Shown: positions 21,301 to 32,634 of the stretch, piece by piece | How the letters are laid out: each line of letters begins with the position of its first letter | Position numbering within the stretch: the stretch's first letter is position 1 | Assembly: GCA_015680685.1 (NCBI GenBank) | Contig: MNCI01014292.1 | Coordinates: 255,763 to 319,762, forward strand | DNA from: Gnetum montanum | Lineage: Eukaryota; Streptophyta; Gnetopsida; Gnetales; Gnetaceae | Direction: 5' to 3' | Length of the DNA stretch: 64,000 nt | The notes under the pieces: generated by a model | Databases searched by the model: none | Told to the model about the DNA's origin: nothing | What the model saw: only the letters and a program-made list of their open reading frames with translations | Position numbers and translations under genes: made by a program

Positions 21301-21629
21301 AGCTCCAAATACTGCTCTGGAACATGGATGACGTCATATGGTGAGGGGATGAACTCGCATCCCCCTCTGTAAAAGAGTTCGAACTGCCTCTTTACCTCCA
21401 GTTCGGCTTGGTCTACAGCTAGGCCTGCTTGTATCTTGATGCATATAAAGTTATCCTAGTCCTGAGTTATGATGTCTGAGGCCGGGTCTCTCCCTTGCAA
21501 CCTTAGGGACCGACAGGGCCCCGAGGTGGGTTGTAATCCTGGGTGTTGCATGGTAGGCTGTTGGACCGCCATGGTGTCCACGACGTCAGTTACTTGAGCT
21601 GTTGCAGCGTTGGTGGTCACGAGGTTCAT
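18310..21629 (-). pseudogene. Element A gag
   Basis: The structural capsid protein precursor. I place the start at ATG 21629 (MNLVTTNAATAQ), from which the frame runs into QYLELVTQLFLQRRHSL with a single TAG (after IITQD, where Trp is likely). The retrotransposon-gag core is at 20294-20094 (GRALDWYQALPRNSIFSLEDLLHQFVTQF). The C-terminal part, 19840-19265, is open for 191 codons (KGFRMDCFCDYHQRNGHDTDYYFTLKQDIQRMIDDG), followed by proline-rich text and MGPPKPTPLNSMPM at 18811-18548. Several frame breaks occur near 20000-20100 and 20600-20840. D2 has the same layout. Plus-strand ORFs in this interval are shadows. Confidence 0.85.
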
Positions 21630-22277
21630 AATGAATTGTTGAGGGTATGATACGGGGTAGAGGAGAGAAATTAGTATACTTGGTACAGCGTAGACTAAGG
21701 AACAAAGTGCAGCGTATATGCTTCAACGTTTAGCGTAAAGCGTCAGCGTAGATAGCGTATACAGCGTAAGGGGTGGAGCGTATACGCTGGGCCACGTATA
21801 TAGATCCGGCGTAAACTGAGTACAGCGTAAATAGAGTACAACATGAATAGGATAGAGTGTAAAATAGGGTCTGGTGTAAACAAAGTTCGACGTAAAACAA
21901 GACAGCGTAAACCAGGCTCAACGTAAAACTAGGCAAAGCGTAAACAGAATACAACGTAAATGATGCTCAGCGTAAAACAAGGGATAGCACAAATATCGAA
22001 CAGCGTAGACGCTGGACAGTTCGCAGGATGAATTCAGGCTAGGTTGCGTAGACGCTGGGGTTTCTGTGGACAGTCCACGTGAAGTTGGCAGCGTATACGC
22101 TGAAAGACTTGCAAAGTTTGACACAAGGCAGCGAAAACGCCGAAGAGTGTAGACGCTGGTAAGCGTGCAGGCAATGTGTTTAGGCGAGGTTGGGGTTTTA
22201 GTAGAAAATGAGATGGTTGGTGGCGTATACGCTCAATAGCGTAGACGCTGAGAAGATTGTGAGCATGTTTTCTAGGA
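21630..22277 (-). other. Leader of element A, rich in AGCGTAAAC and GCGTATACGC words
   Basis: This is the untranslated stretch between primer site and gag. It is almost entirely built from short words: CAGCGTAAAC, CAACGTAAA, GCGTAGACGCTGG and AGCGTATACGCT (for example at 21777-21788 and 22090-22101). The words are irregularly spaced, so it is a cryptic repeat rather than a tandem array. ORFs across it, both strands, are low-complexity artefacts. Confidence 0.75.
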
Positions 22278-22296
22278 GGCCCTCCTTCTAGCGCCA
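22278..22296 (-). other. Primer-binding site of element A
   Basis: TGGCGCTAGAAGGAGGGCC on the minus strand begins five bases after the 5' LTR. It is the same word as in D1. Confidence 0.8.
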
Positions 22297-22301
22297 ATTT
22301 C

Positions 22302-23434
22302 TGTATCGCTTGAAATCATCGGTCACTGGCTGGAAGGAAATAGAGACTGTGGGATTGCAGGGTGCACATAGAAGACACTGCCTTCGCTTGAGGGTGAGCT
22401 GGAATGCATGAAGGCAAAGTACCTTGGGTAGTCCGCACGCGAATCAAACAAGGATTTACCCGCACGTATGCCGAAGTGCTATACGCTGGGTTATGCGTAA
22501 ACAGCGTAGACGGGCGTAAACGAGAGCGTAAACAGCATAAAACAGATGCGAACGGAGCGTAAGCGTAGACGGGCGTAAACAGAATGCGTGGGCCAAGTTG
22601 ACGTAAAACTATAAACAATTTTACATAGCAAATGTAATGATGATATTACAGAATGAAAATACAGTGCACCGGTTTAACGTAGTTGTGGCGAAGCACAAGG
22701 AGGACGAAAAGCCCCGGCGGGTGCAGGGATGGCTCGGTGGGTTTGCGCGGTAGGCGGAGCGTAGAGACTGCACGACGTACAAGGCTTTCCAGCATAAATG
22801 TCTCTGGTGTGCTCTCGGATTTTTTTGCCGACCTCCTGGTGAAGTGGAAAAGTGGGGCTTTTATACCGGTTGTTACGCTAGACTTGGGTTGGGAGACATG
22901 TGGTGCGTTGACCGGGTGCATACAATTTATAAATATACAACATATTACATCTGCCGGGCGTATACGCGGGGCGTATACGCTACATCAGGCCAGCATACAT
23001 GCTGGGTGTATACGCTAGACGTGCTGGGCATGTGAACTTGGGTGGAGATAGGCGCATACGCCAGGCGTATACACTGATGGCTGTTGACTTGCTTCAATTC
23101 TTGCTCTTCGGTGTTGTCTCCATTCTGTCATTGAGACTTCATCGTCGAGCATGTGCATCGGTGGTGCCGAGCGTACAGACGAGGCGTGTACATTGTGCAC
23201 GTAAGTCGGATGTCTGCTAGGCATATACGTTGGGCGTATACGCTGGGGATGTCGGGCATATACACTGGGCGTATACGTTGGGCGTATACGCTGATACTGA
23301 AGTTAGAAAAAAGTAAGTCCTTTGATTCCAGAAGTTGCAATGTGCGTCGCCAAATGTAGCCGTGGCCGTTTGTGGGTCCCAGGGACCCGTTTCTTGCTGA
23401 GGAAGTACCAAGCTCGAAATTTTGTGGTGTTTCA
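22302..23434 (-). repeat. 5' LTR of element A (right copy)
   Basis: The LTR runs TGTATCGCTTG...GTGTTTCA in plus coordinates. TATA box on the minus strand: TATAAAAG at 22858-22865. GCGTATACGC palindromes lie upstream of it (22955-23300). It matches the left LTR, with short indels (the left copy has 60 more bases). Differences are visible by eye and many are C/T or G/A; I did not compute the divergence. Confidence 0.92.
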
Positions 23435-23500
23435 ATGGTGACATCTATCTTTAACGAGTTCATGGTCAAAGCAAAGACCTGTTCAGTTCAAAAGGACTTG
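23435..23500 (+). pseudogene. 61-base remnant of the C extra ORF between elements A and B, with both target duplications
   Basis: The 66 bases start with the ATGGT duplication of A and end with ACTTG, the duplication of B. Between them lies GACATCTATC...GTTCAGTTC, which aligns with 34410-34480 of element B (ATCTTTGAAAAGTTCTTGAT). It is the only piece of C between two 13-18 kb insertions, so A and B landed about 60 bases apart in the extra ORF. Confidence 0.85.
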
Positions 23501-24402
23501 TGATGAAGTAATCATCAGTCAATGCATTGACTAGGCCACGTATATGGAGCCCCATATACGTGGTCGTGTTGACACAACCCTATCGACACATCTGTCTATG
23601 TGTTTACGTGGCTTTGTTTATGCAGAGTTTGTTCTAGCTATAAATAAGTGTGCTTTCACCACACTTAGGGATTTTTTAAGTAGTTGTAGCTAGACTCTTG
23701 TAGTTTGTTCCTGCAAGAGTTAGAATATTTTCCAAGTGCCCGTAGCAGGTGTGTGAAAGGTGTTTGAGTCTTTATTCGAGTGCTAATGTACCTGAGCCCA
23801 TTGGTGTAACCGACAATAAAGATGAGCTTGTTAAGCATTCCTTGCAACATTTGGATTTAATCATTTAAGCATTTAAATAGTTTAATATTTCCACGCTTTT
23901 ATAATTCCTTAAGTTTTCATTATTATCATTTTATCGTTATTTCCCTTTTTATATTTGGTAAAAACCATAATTACGACCGTCTTGAACCTAAAACCAACAC
24001 TTGGCAACCCAGTGACACTTAACGTTTGGTAACCCAGCAGTGGTTAGGGGATGCTCAATATGTATACAGAAGATGGGATCAGTTGCTTATGCTAGTTAGA
24101 GTTAGGAGATAGAATAGAATAGAACAATTAGAGATTAGACAACATTCCATTTCTTACATTTCAAGAATTATATTTTAGAAGATAAAGAGAAAAGAAATAA
24201 AAATAATTTTCCTCAATCTCAGTTAACCATTGCATCAAAACACCACAAGTGAGGTTGGGAAGACAACAATCATTCTAACATAAGGTTTTGTTGGTTAGAG
24301 TTTGATGTATGCAAGTGCTTATAGTCTACGAAATTTGACCAAGTCACGTGTGAATGCCCGTGATTCACATGGTTGGACGTAGGGGTACATCGCCGCTCAT
24401 CA
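23501..24402 (+). repeat. 5' LTR of element B
   Basis: The U3 has a perfect inverted repeat, CCACGTATATGG (23536-23547), AGCC loop, CCATATACGTGG (23552-23563). The TATA box TATAAATA is at 23639-23646. The segment TAGAATATTTTCCAAGTGCC (about 23725) and AATAAAGATGAGCTT (about 23813) are shared by all family 2 LTRs. It ends GCTCATCA at 24402. Confidence 0.93.
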
Positions 24403-24403
24403 T

Positions 24404-24421
24404 TGGAACTATTGCCGAGGA
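24404..24421 (+). other. Primer-binding site of element B
   Basis: TGGAACTATTGCCGAGGA, one base after the LTR, resembles TGGCGCCGTTGCCGGGGA, the tRNA-Asp-type site used by many plant Ty3/gypsy elements. Element E has TGGCATCGTTGCCAAGGA (56886 on). The differences are mostly transitions. Confidence 0.7.
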
Positions 24422-24566
24422 TTGTTAGTCCTACATGCACCATCTAACCTTAGCAAAATTATCATTCACTTCATGGGAACAGACCCATGATAGTAAAATC
24501 TTCGCATGTTAGGTGGTTTAAGTAAAGAGTAAGGTACACCAATTAGTGGATTATCTAACATCCAAA

Positions 24567-26900
24567 ATGTCTTCTTCTCATAGGCAAGATGGATCCAACC
24601 CATCCGTGTTGCAGGAATGTTAGGTGGTATACATGCATCCGGATGAATATGTCCCTAACTTTATCTTTATCCTACATCAGGATGAGCATCTACACTGGTG
24701 GGACATGCAGGGAAACATCATATTATTGCTTGACCAATCAGCTCCTGGAATGTTGTTTCACAATCTTACCAGACTAGGCATTTAGGACCGCAGTTTGGAA
24801 TACATCATGGAGGACCATGACTACTAGGACTATCGTCCAACTGAGGCACAACATGTATGAGACCAGTAGTAGGTAGAATGACACAAACACATGAAGGGAA
24901 TATAGTTCAATAACCCCTTATTCTTGCAAGAACTGCATGACAATGAGGAACCTTTCTTTCATGATTCCCATTCAGTCAAACCTCCTCCAATGCATTAGAT
25001 CATTCAGTTCATCATTCAAAGCAAGAAATCAAGTGACTGGGACCCCTAGGAGGATGGTGGGTTGTGCAAGAAAGATCATGGTAAAAGCTAGGATGGATGT
25101 GAAGATCAGGGCCGTCATTAGAGTAGAGGAGGAGATCAACACTAGGGCAATGGTGATTCCCCTCCTTCTTTTCCATCCTCTCGCTCCACTCTATCTTCAC
25201 CTAGTTCTGATTTCGATTGGAATTGTGGTAGAAAGGATCAGGGTGGTGGTGATCACAAGGGCTGAAGGGAATGACATGAGGAAAGACGTGACCAATCACG
25301 TGAGTCTCACCATCAAGAAAGAAGAGGCAGCTAAAATCATCATAGACATCATGGTCTTTAGCAAGACTATGACTCAGTTAAGCCACTGTTGGCTACTTGA
25401 AGTATGCTTAATATTGTGGAGGTAGTTCAAATCCCTAGTAGGCACTTAAAAGATAGTCGGATCAAGCACATTGACATGAACAACATCCACAAATTTGAAG
25501 GGGGATATAATTGTGATCCATAGACTCACTTGCAAGAATTTCATGATGCTTGCACCTTGCAGAACATAGATAATGATTAGTAGAAACTTAAGCTATTTCC
25601 CTGCACACTCATCAAAGAAGCGGAAAGCTGGTACCGGTCTCTAGAGTAGGAAGTAATCAGGAGATGGAGTATGATGCTAGAAATTTTTAATGCCAAGTAT
25701 CAAACCTACTCCAGAGTGGCTAACTTGAGACACCAAATCCAAGGATGGAAGCAAGGTGGTCATGAACCCTTGGATGCAACCATGAGCAGATACTACTCAT
25801 TGTTACATCGATGTCCTAGTCATGGCTATTTTTAGTGGGCACAGCTCCACCATATCATTGATGGGCTTTGCTTTGAAACTAGCAAGATCCTTGGCCTGTA
25901 CACCCAAGGACACCTATCGGAGCTAAGGGCCTATCAATTGCAGTACTTAATTGAGCAAGTGGCTAAAGAAAAGTGGGAACTAAGAAAGAAAGAAAGTACA
26001 TAAGAGTATAATTTGGATCCTTCCATCTAAAAGGGGGAAGTCTGGTTTTGTGAAGATGAGGAAGAATCACCCCTGCATGCAGAGGTAAAGTATAAAACCT
26101 TGCCCCTACAAAAATTTTCTTTTGAAATATCGGCCAAGGTTGACAAGATGTGGGACTCCTTGGATAAAAAATTTCAAAATGTTCTGAAAATTGCAGAGTC
26201 CAAAGAGCAAAGTAATGATCATGATCAGCAAAGCAGAAAGAAAGCTAAATGTGCCTATCATAAAGGTAAGGGAAAAGTTACTATAGCAGAATAGGTTGTA
26301 GACTCTGATACAGAAGATGATGAGTGTGACATATGCCAATACGAACATCCTAAGGGGTTTTGTCCCATGGTGTCACATCTACAAGAGTCTGGGGTGTATG
26401 CATTAAATCCTTGCTTGGCAAAGAGGCAAACACCCTGAAGATTTCCTTACCCACAAGGCAACCCCAGGCAGTTCCACCAGCAATAAGGTTATTATCCAAG
26501 TGGAGCATCGTCACATCCTTATGAATATTTCTAGTAATGGTAGCATCCACAATCATGGGGGATGCCACCTCCAAGGTATTAGTACCCTTATCGGTAGCCA
26601 GATCCTTATGGGTACTATGTTCAACAACCAGACTCCCCGTGGGACTCTTCTAGTCACGTAACTTTTCAAAATCATTACTACCCCCTGGAATACTTCTGAA
26701 CACAATATCCATCACCTAGGGTGAGAACCCACATCTCTACCATCCTCCATCACCTTCTCCTACTATTCCTACTCATCAACACCCCACTCAGCTATTGCCT
26801 ACTCCACATATGCAGGGGGAAATACCATCACAGCCATAGCAACATAATGCTACAAGGGCTATCAACTTACAATCGGCTTTTTAGTTGAGTGGATCAAAAG
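24567..26900 (+). pseudogene. Element B gag
   Basis: The ATG at 24567 starts MSSSHRQDGSNPSVLQE; after one TAG it goes on VVYMHPDEYVPNFIFILHQDEH, which matches E and G. Around 25470-26000 the retrotransposon-gag core matches E (HQIQGWKQGGHEPLDATM, LHRCPSHGYF). CDICQYEHPKGFC near 26320 is a zinc-knuckle-like motif with spacing CX2CX3HX4C. Many TAG and TAA codons interrupt it. The long ORF in another frame at 24937-25425 does not match gag and is a shadow. The C-terminal part (26350-26900) is rich in Gln, Pro and Asn. Confidence 0.8.
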
Positions 26901-27079
26901 TGAAACCATGGAAATGTCCCTTTTTCTAACCTAATAACCCAAACATACCCTCACACACACCTGTGGCTAATACCTCTAAACCTCCAATCTTCTTCACCAT
27001 CCAATCTTTTGAGCAACCTTCAAACCAAACACCTCCTAACGTACAAACCATCATGCTCACACACACTGTGATGGACTAG

Positions 27080-30000
27080 ATAAAGGTAGGTCATCTTCCT
27101 TGAAAATTGACTGATCTAGGGAGCCCCCTCATCTATCTTCAAGTGGCAGGAAATGAGCCATGTAAAGCTCTTTTGGATTCAGGGTCAGGAGTCAACTTAA
27201 TTTCACATGACATGTACAAGACTTGGAACCTACTCCCATTAAAGAAGAGCAACATTCGGCTTGAGTTGGTAGACCAATCCATTACTATTCCCTTAGGTTT
27301 GGTAAAATACATTGTGACCACCATTTGTCAGTGGTCCTATCCTACTAACTTCCTGGTCATCTATGTTGAGAATTGCAAGGGGAACTTTCCAATCATAATG
27401 GGAAGAGCCTGGTTGAGCACATTGGATGTATGATTAGGACTTTGAGATCTTTTCCTTGAAATCTCAAAAGAAAATCCTTTTGGAAAGATCAAGAAGAAGT
27501 GGATCCCATGCATTGCGTACAGTGACTTTGGGTGCAACTATGTGCAGTAACTATGGTATGCTAAGCGGACATCTATTCAAGCATGTAGTCCATGTGCTGA
27601 AGAATCACAAGTTCAACGATGCTTATACGTAGTAGCCACAAATCAAGAAGGCACCTAGTGGCTGACCGCTAACTCTAATAGTAGCACCTTATGCATGGAA
27701 CCATTTGAGAGGCTTGTATGTGCCTATGTAGAGAGCATGAATGATTTGGAAAAGGTCCATCAACAAGTCTTCACTGTTGATGAATGTGATGATTGGGGAA
27801 AGTTACAGATCCCTAAGATTTTTAAATAGGATCCCTTGGAACTTAAATCTTTACCAGCCAATTTAGAATATGCATTTTTAGAGAATGGCAAACGAGTAAT
27901 TATCAATGCCAAACTTGCTCCTAAAAAAAAGAAGAAGTTGCTAAAGGTGATGAACAAATGGGAGGCCACTTTTGCATGGTCCTACCTTGAATTAACAGGA
28001 GTTGATCCCAGGGTATGTCAACATCAGATTTATATCGACCCCTCCATGAAGCCACAATGACAACAACAAAGGCGGTTGAACCCCAAACTGAAGCAAGTAG
28101 TCAAGGATGAAATTGAGTAGTTGCTGAAGGCGAGGTTCATCTATTCCATTGTGGATAGCGAATGGGTTAGCCCACTCATTATTGTGCCAAAGAAGGATGG
28201 AAAATGGAGGGTCTGTATAGATTCCTGATTGCTAAATATGGCTACCTTCAAGGATCACTTCCCGCTATCATTTGTGGACCAAGTGTTGGATACCATTGTG
28301 GGGCATTGTTACTATAGATTTTTGGATGGTTATAGTGGCTATAACCAAATCCAAATCACACTAGAAGACTAGGCTAAGATAACATTTACAAGTCCTTGGG
28401 GAACTTTCGCATATAAAAAGATGCCCTTTGGCCTGTGCAATGCTCTTGTAACTTTCCAATGCCTTGTCCTTAGCATCTTCCAGCAAAAAATTGGCAATGG
28501 GGTATAAGTCTTCATAGATGACTTCTCTACCTATGGGACAATGTTTGAAGAAGCCTTGGACCACCTTGAGCAAGTTCTGAAAAGATGTGTGGAAACTAAT
28601 CTACTACTCAACTAGCAAAAGAGCCACCTAATGGTCCAAGAGGGTATTGTTTTAGAGCACCATATTTCATAATTAGGGATTAGTGTAGATCATAAAAATA
28701 TTAGGGTCATCCAAGGAATCACCAGTCAACCAAGCACTGTAAAAGATGTTTGGTCATTCCTTGGTCACACTGGTTACTACCGATGCTTCTCTGAAAATTT
28801 TTTAAAGATCGCCAAGCCATTGGTAGAACTCACAAAGAAGGATGCTCTGTTTGTCTAGACCAGGGAATGTGAATCTGCATTCCAAACACTTGAACAAAAA
28901 ATTGTAGAGACTCTAATTCTATGGGTACCTAATTGGTCCAGATCCTTCCACATCATGACAGATGCATCCAACTATGCATTGGGAGTTATGCTTACATAGT
29001 GGGATGACCAGAAACATCCATACTATATCCATTGTGCAAGCTGCAGCATTGTGGGTGCTTAGCTCAACTACACCACTAGTGAAAAGGAATTAATGGCAGT
29101 GGTGTTCGCCTTGGAAAAATTTCGACACTATGTGCTCAAGTACAAGGTGTTTGTGCATACTGACCAAAGTGCCATCCAGTTCTTGATGAACAAACCAATG
29201 GTGAGCCCTCGTATCATACGGTGTCTTGTGATTTTTCAAGAATTTGACCTCACTATGATAGATAGGAAGGGAACTAAGAATGTGGTTGCTAACCACTTAT
29301 CTCAGTTGTGATGGGATAATGTAGAAGAGGAGGAGCAACTCTTCGACTAATTTCCAGATGAACTCCTCTTCACTAGAGTCATTGATAAGCAGATGTCCAA
29401 AGAATTGCCTTGGTTCATCCACATCCTTACCTATCTCATAGCCCAAGAATTACCCAAGGAGTGGGACCATGAGTAGAAACAACAGTTTCTCCATAAGGCC
29501 AAGCACTTCATGGAAGTCAACAAACACCTTTATAAGGTGTGTGCAGAAGGCTTGGTTTGATGGTGCATCCCTAATGATGATACACTGTGCATCCTTCAAG
29601 ATGCTCATGAGGGCCTTTGTGGGGGCCACTATGCTAGATGATGCATGGCCATTAAGATCTTGCTTGCAGAATCTTACTGGCCGACATTCTTCAGGGATGC
29701 ACAATGGTTTACTTGCTCTTGTGAACGATGTCAGAGAGATGGAGGAATGACTGCATGAATGGAGGAACCTCAACAGTGGATCCAACCGCTAGAACTCTTC
29801 GATATTTGGGGCATCGATTTCATGGGTCCCATCAGACCCATGTCCAATAGGAAGGTGTAGATCATCATTTCGATTGACTACTGCACAAAGTGGGTGGAGG
29901 TGACAGCCATCATCAATTGTTCTTCAAACATAGCCTTATGATTTGTCCAATAGCAAATCATAAATAGGTTTGGAGTGCCACGTGCACTCATCTCAGACAA

Positions 30001-30690
30001 TGGAAGTCATTTCAACTATACCACTTTTCGTAAACTCATGCAATACTTGGGGGTTGACCATAAATTTACAATACCTTATCACCCCCAAGCCAATAGGTAA
30101 GCTAAAGTCACCAATAGGGAGATTACCAAAATACTCACTAGAACCATAAGAAAATATAGGAGGGATTGGAGCACAAAGTTTAACGATTCCCTTTGGGCCT
30201 ATCGCTCCACCTGGAAACTTTCTATAGGTTAATCTCCTTACAAGTTAGTGTACAGAAATCTACCGAAACTTCCAGTCCAGGCAGAACTCTAGATACTATC
30301 TACAACTAGTGACTTGGGCCTTGACTTGCCACTAGCACAATGAGAATGACTTATTAACTTAAGTGTGCTAGATAAGAATCAACTAGTGGTCCTATCATCA
30401 AATGAGATACACAAGGCCTATAATAAAAAATGGCATGATCTTAGGATTTGGAAGGTAACATTTTGATGTGGAGATAAGGTACTCTACTGGGACCCCACAC
30501 ACATACCACAACTTACCAAGTTTCAAATACTATGGGAGGGATCTTATATTGTCTTCGAAACCTTCCCATCTGGGGCCTTGCTTATACAAAAATCTAAGGA
30601 CCCCACGAGAACATAGTTAGTCAATAGGCAACAATTAAAACCTTTCTGTGAACTCCATCAAACTAGTGCTACTACCATATCATCATAGGG
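27080..30690 (+). pseudogene. Element B pol: protease, reverse transcriptase, RNase H, integrase
   Basis: The protease (27107-27433) keeps ALLDSGSGVNLIS and IIMGRAWLSTLD. The RT begins near 27836 (ATFAWSYLELTGVDPRVCQH), with VPKKDGKWRVCID, FLDGYSGYNQIQI, MPFGLCNA and an intact VFIDDFSTYG catalytic box near 28510. RNase H follows (MTDASNYALGVML, YTTSEKELMAVVFALEKFRHY, VVANHLSQL at 29311). The integrase has [39 protein letters not shown] and PYHPQAN. The reading frame is mostly preserved but broken by many stops, most of them TAG at positions where E or related proteins have Gln or Trp codons. It ends near 30690. Confidence 0.88.
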
Positions 30691-32634
30691 ATAACCTTGT
30701 TCCACTTTTTGGGTCTCCTCCTTCTAGCCTAGTCATGGGGGAGACCATTCTCCATGCTAACCCACTCTACTAAGCTCCTCACTATTTTTGAAAATTTTTT
30801 GTTTTACACTTTTTTGTTTTACAACATCGTTCGTATGTTTGCTCATTCTTACTTAGTTTTTCTTTCTTTATTTACTTTTCTATTTGTTTGTTTGTTTATT
30901 TATATGTGTGTGTGTGTGTGTGTGTTTAATTTCTAGTTGCTTACTAAAAAACTATCTTATTATCATCAAATGTACTGGTGCGGTTGTTTCTCGTTGCGAT
31001 GGGTTACGTGAAATGATCCACCTTTTATATCTTGCTCTCACCCTTGCATTGTTATTCTATGAAATTATGTATACTTTCATCTCATAAAAAAAGTAGTGAG
31101 TCCACGTCATCCACCCATTCATCCCCTCCATGGTTTTCCTCCTTTTGGAAACATGCAAACCCCCTTCTTAAAAAAATTTTAATTAATTTGTGATGTGTCT
31201 ATTTTCCAGACTTGGGGTTGACCCAATGGTTTGGATCGGGTGTGACTTCAAGGGGAATGCAACGTTTGTCCTACTTTGCTGTTCCCTAGTTTGTGAAAGT
31301 GTCCTCATGAATTTTCTTAGCACTTTAAGTCCTCTCATACTCAGAAGTTCCTTGCCAATTTGGCATTGCATGTTGTGGTCCTCATTGGAAAAATTAAAAA
31401 AAACATGAGGATTCAAAGCATACCCCTTGGCCAAATGCATGCAAAAATTTAGGGGTCTTTGCATGGTGTGGTTCCCATAAAAATAAACATAAAAATAAAA
31501 ATAATAACTATATGGGAATTCAAAGCACACCCCTTAGACCCCCTCTAATGGGCCACAAGCACTAGTTATGGGACTTGCTTTGTCCCCTCTAACTTCATCT
31601 CATTTTCACTTCCTGTCTCTCACACATGTTGGAGTGGTGGTTATTTGTGCATGCATGCTTAGCCTCCTGGGGATGGACGAGGTTCCTATGATGTCAGTGT
31701 ATGTGGTTGGTTTTGGGTCTAAACTCGAGATGGGTCCTACCGTGTCACTAAACCACAAACTTCACATGGGGTTTCATGTGACCAATAATTGGAATTCCAC
31801 TTCCCACTCCTCTCTCTTCATCCATTTCTCTCCATGACTCACCTCACTGCTAGTCTTATGTTTTGATGGTCTATTGTGATTTACGTGAACTCCCAATGAT
31901 TTAGCAGGTTCTCATGGATGTGAGTATTAACTCGTGATCACCTTTTGTTGATTCCGATGCCCACGAACTCTAGTGTTGACAATATGCAAGGGCTACTAAG
32001 ACTACTGCTTGCTATGGGAAGGACCCATTTGCATATCCCTTGGTTTTGTTTGTTAGTCTCCCATCCTCTTGATATTGTTGGTTGATTGTTTCTGCACTAA
32101 CCATTGCACAACTTCTTCTTTGCAGAGTTCTATCTCACGAAATTCTCCAACATTTGACTCTTTTTCTAACCCCAATTACCTTCCTCTTTCTATCAGCCGA
32201 GTCTCGGTCTCTTAGCTCTTAAACCATCCCAATTTTTTATTTTAATTAAACCATCCCAATTTTGTGTTTCGGGCTTTTTCTTCTTTGGTCAATGCTATTC
32301 AACATTTGCACCACCNNNNNNNNNNNNNNNNNNNNNNNNNNNNNNNNNNNNNNNNNNNNNNNNNNNNNNNNNNNNNNNNNNNNNNNNNNNNNNNNNNNNN
32401 NNNNNNNNNNNNNNNNNNNNNNNNNNNNNNNNNNNNNNNNNNNNNNNNNNNNNNNNNNNNNNNNNNNNNNNNNNNNAGGCCTTATTATTTTTATTTCCAA
32501 GCCCTCAACTATACTTTGGAAAATCTAATGGGATGCACGTGCCAGTATCATAACTTGGTCAAAATGAGAAGGTGTATGAGTGTCATTTCAAGAAACTTGT
32601 GCACATTTTAATTCATGGTTATGCTTGATTGGAG
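30690..32634 (+). other. Element B post-pol spacer (with a TG microsatellite)
   Basis: No credible coding sequence. It starts with a T-rich run, has a (TG)n microsatellite at about 30905-30925, and from 31580 matches the C spacer (2690-3400). It would hold the promoter and 5'-UTR intron of the extra ORF by analogy with C, but the assembly gap covers the corresponding part. 63180-64000 of element E is the same region. Confidence 0.7.
32316..32476. other. Assembly gap (161 N)
   Basis: A run of 161 N falls just after GTCAATGCTATTCAACATTT, which matches 3339-3356 of C. The missing part corresponds to the candidate promoter and start of the intron of the extra ORF. Translations across it are meaningless. 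Confidence 0.99.

Larger units (their letters stand above)
5695..23434 (-). mobile_element. Element A: complete 17.7-kb Tat/Ogre-like Ty3/gypsy retrotransposon carrying an antisense spliced gene
   Basis: Two LTRs (5695-6887 and 22302-23434) with outer ends TG...CA and a perfect ATGGT target duplication bound the element. On the minus strand the order is: 5' LTR, primer site, leader, gag (21629-19265), protease region (about 18300-17640), a 5.8-kb interval with a plus-strand gene (12522-16908), RT-RNaseH-aRNaseH (11771 to about 9470), integrase (about 9400-8340), a repeat-rich 3' spacer, a polypurine tract and the 3' LTR. The second, archaeal-type RNase H is a hallmark of the Tat/Ogre lineage. 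The pol frame has very few stops, so A looks like one of the younger elements of the window. It is inserted in the extra ORF of C. Confidence 0.92.

Noticed and set aside
24937-25425. 162-codon ORF in element B
   Set aside because: It lies in a different frame from gag, which aligns with E in another frame here; basic composition only reflects the complement of gag codons.
30884-31087. Small ORF over the TG microsatellite
   Set aside because: Cys/Val repeats come from the (TG)n run.
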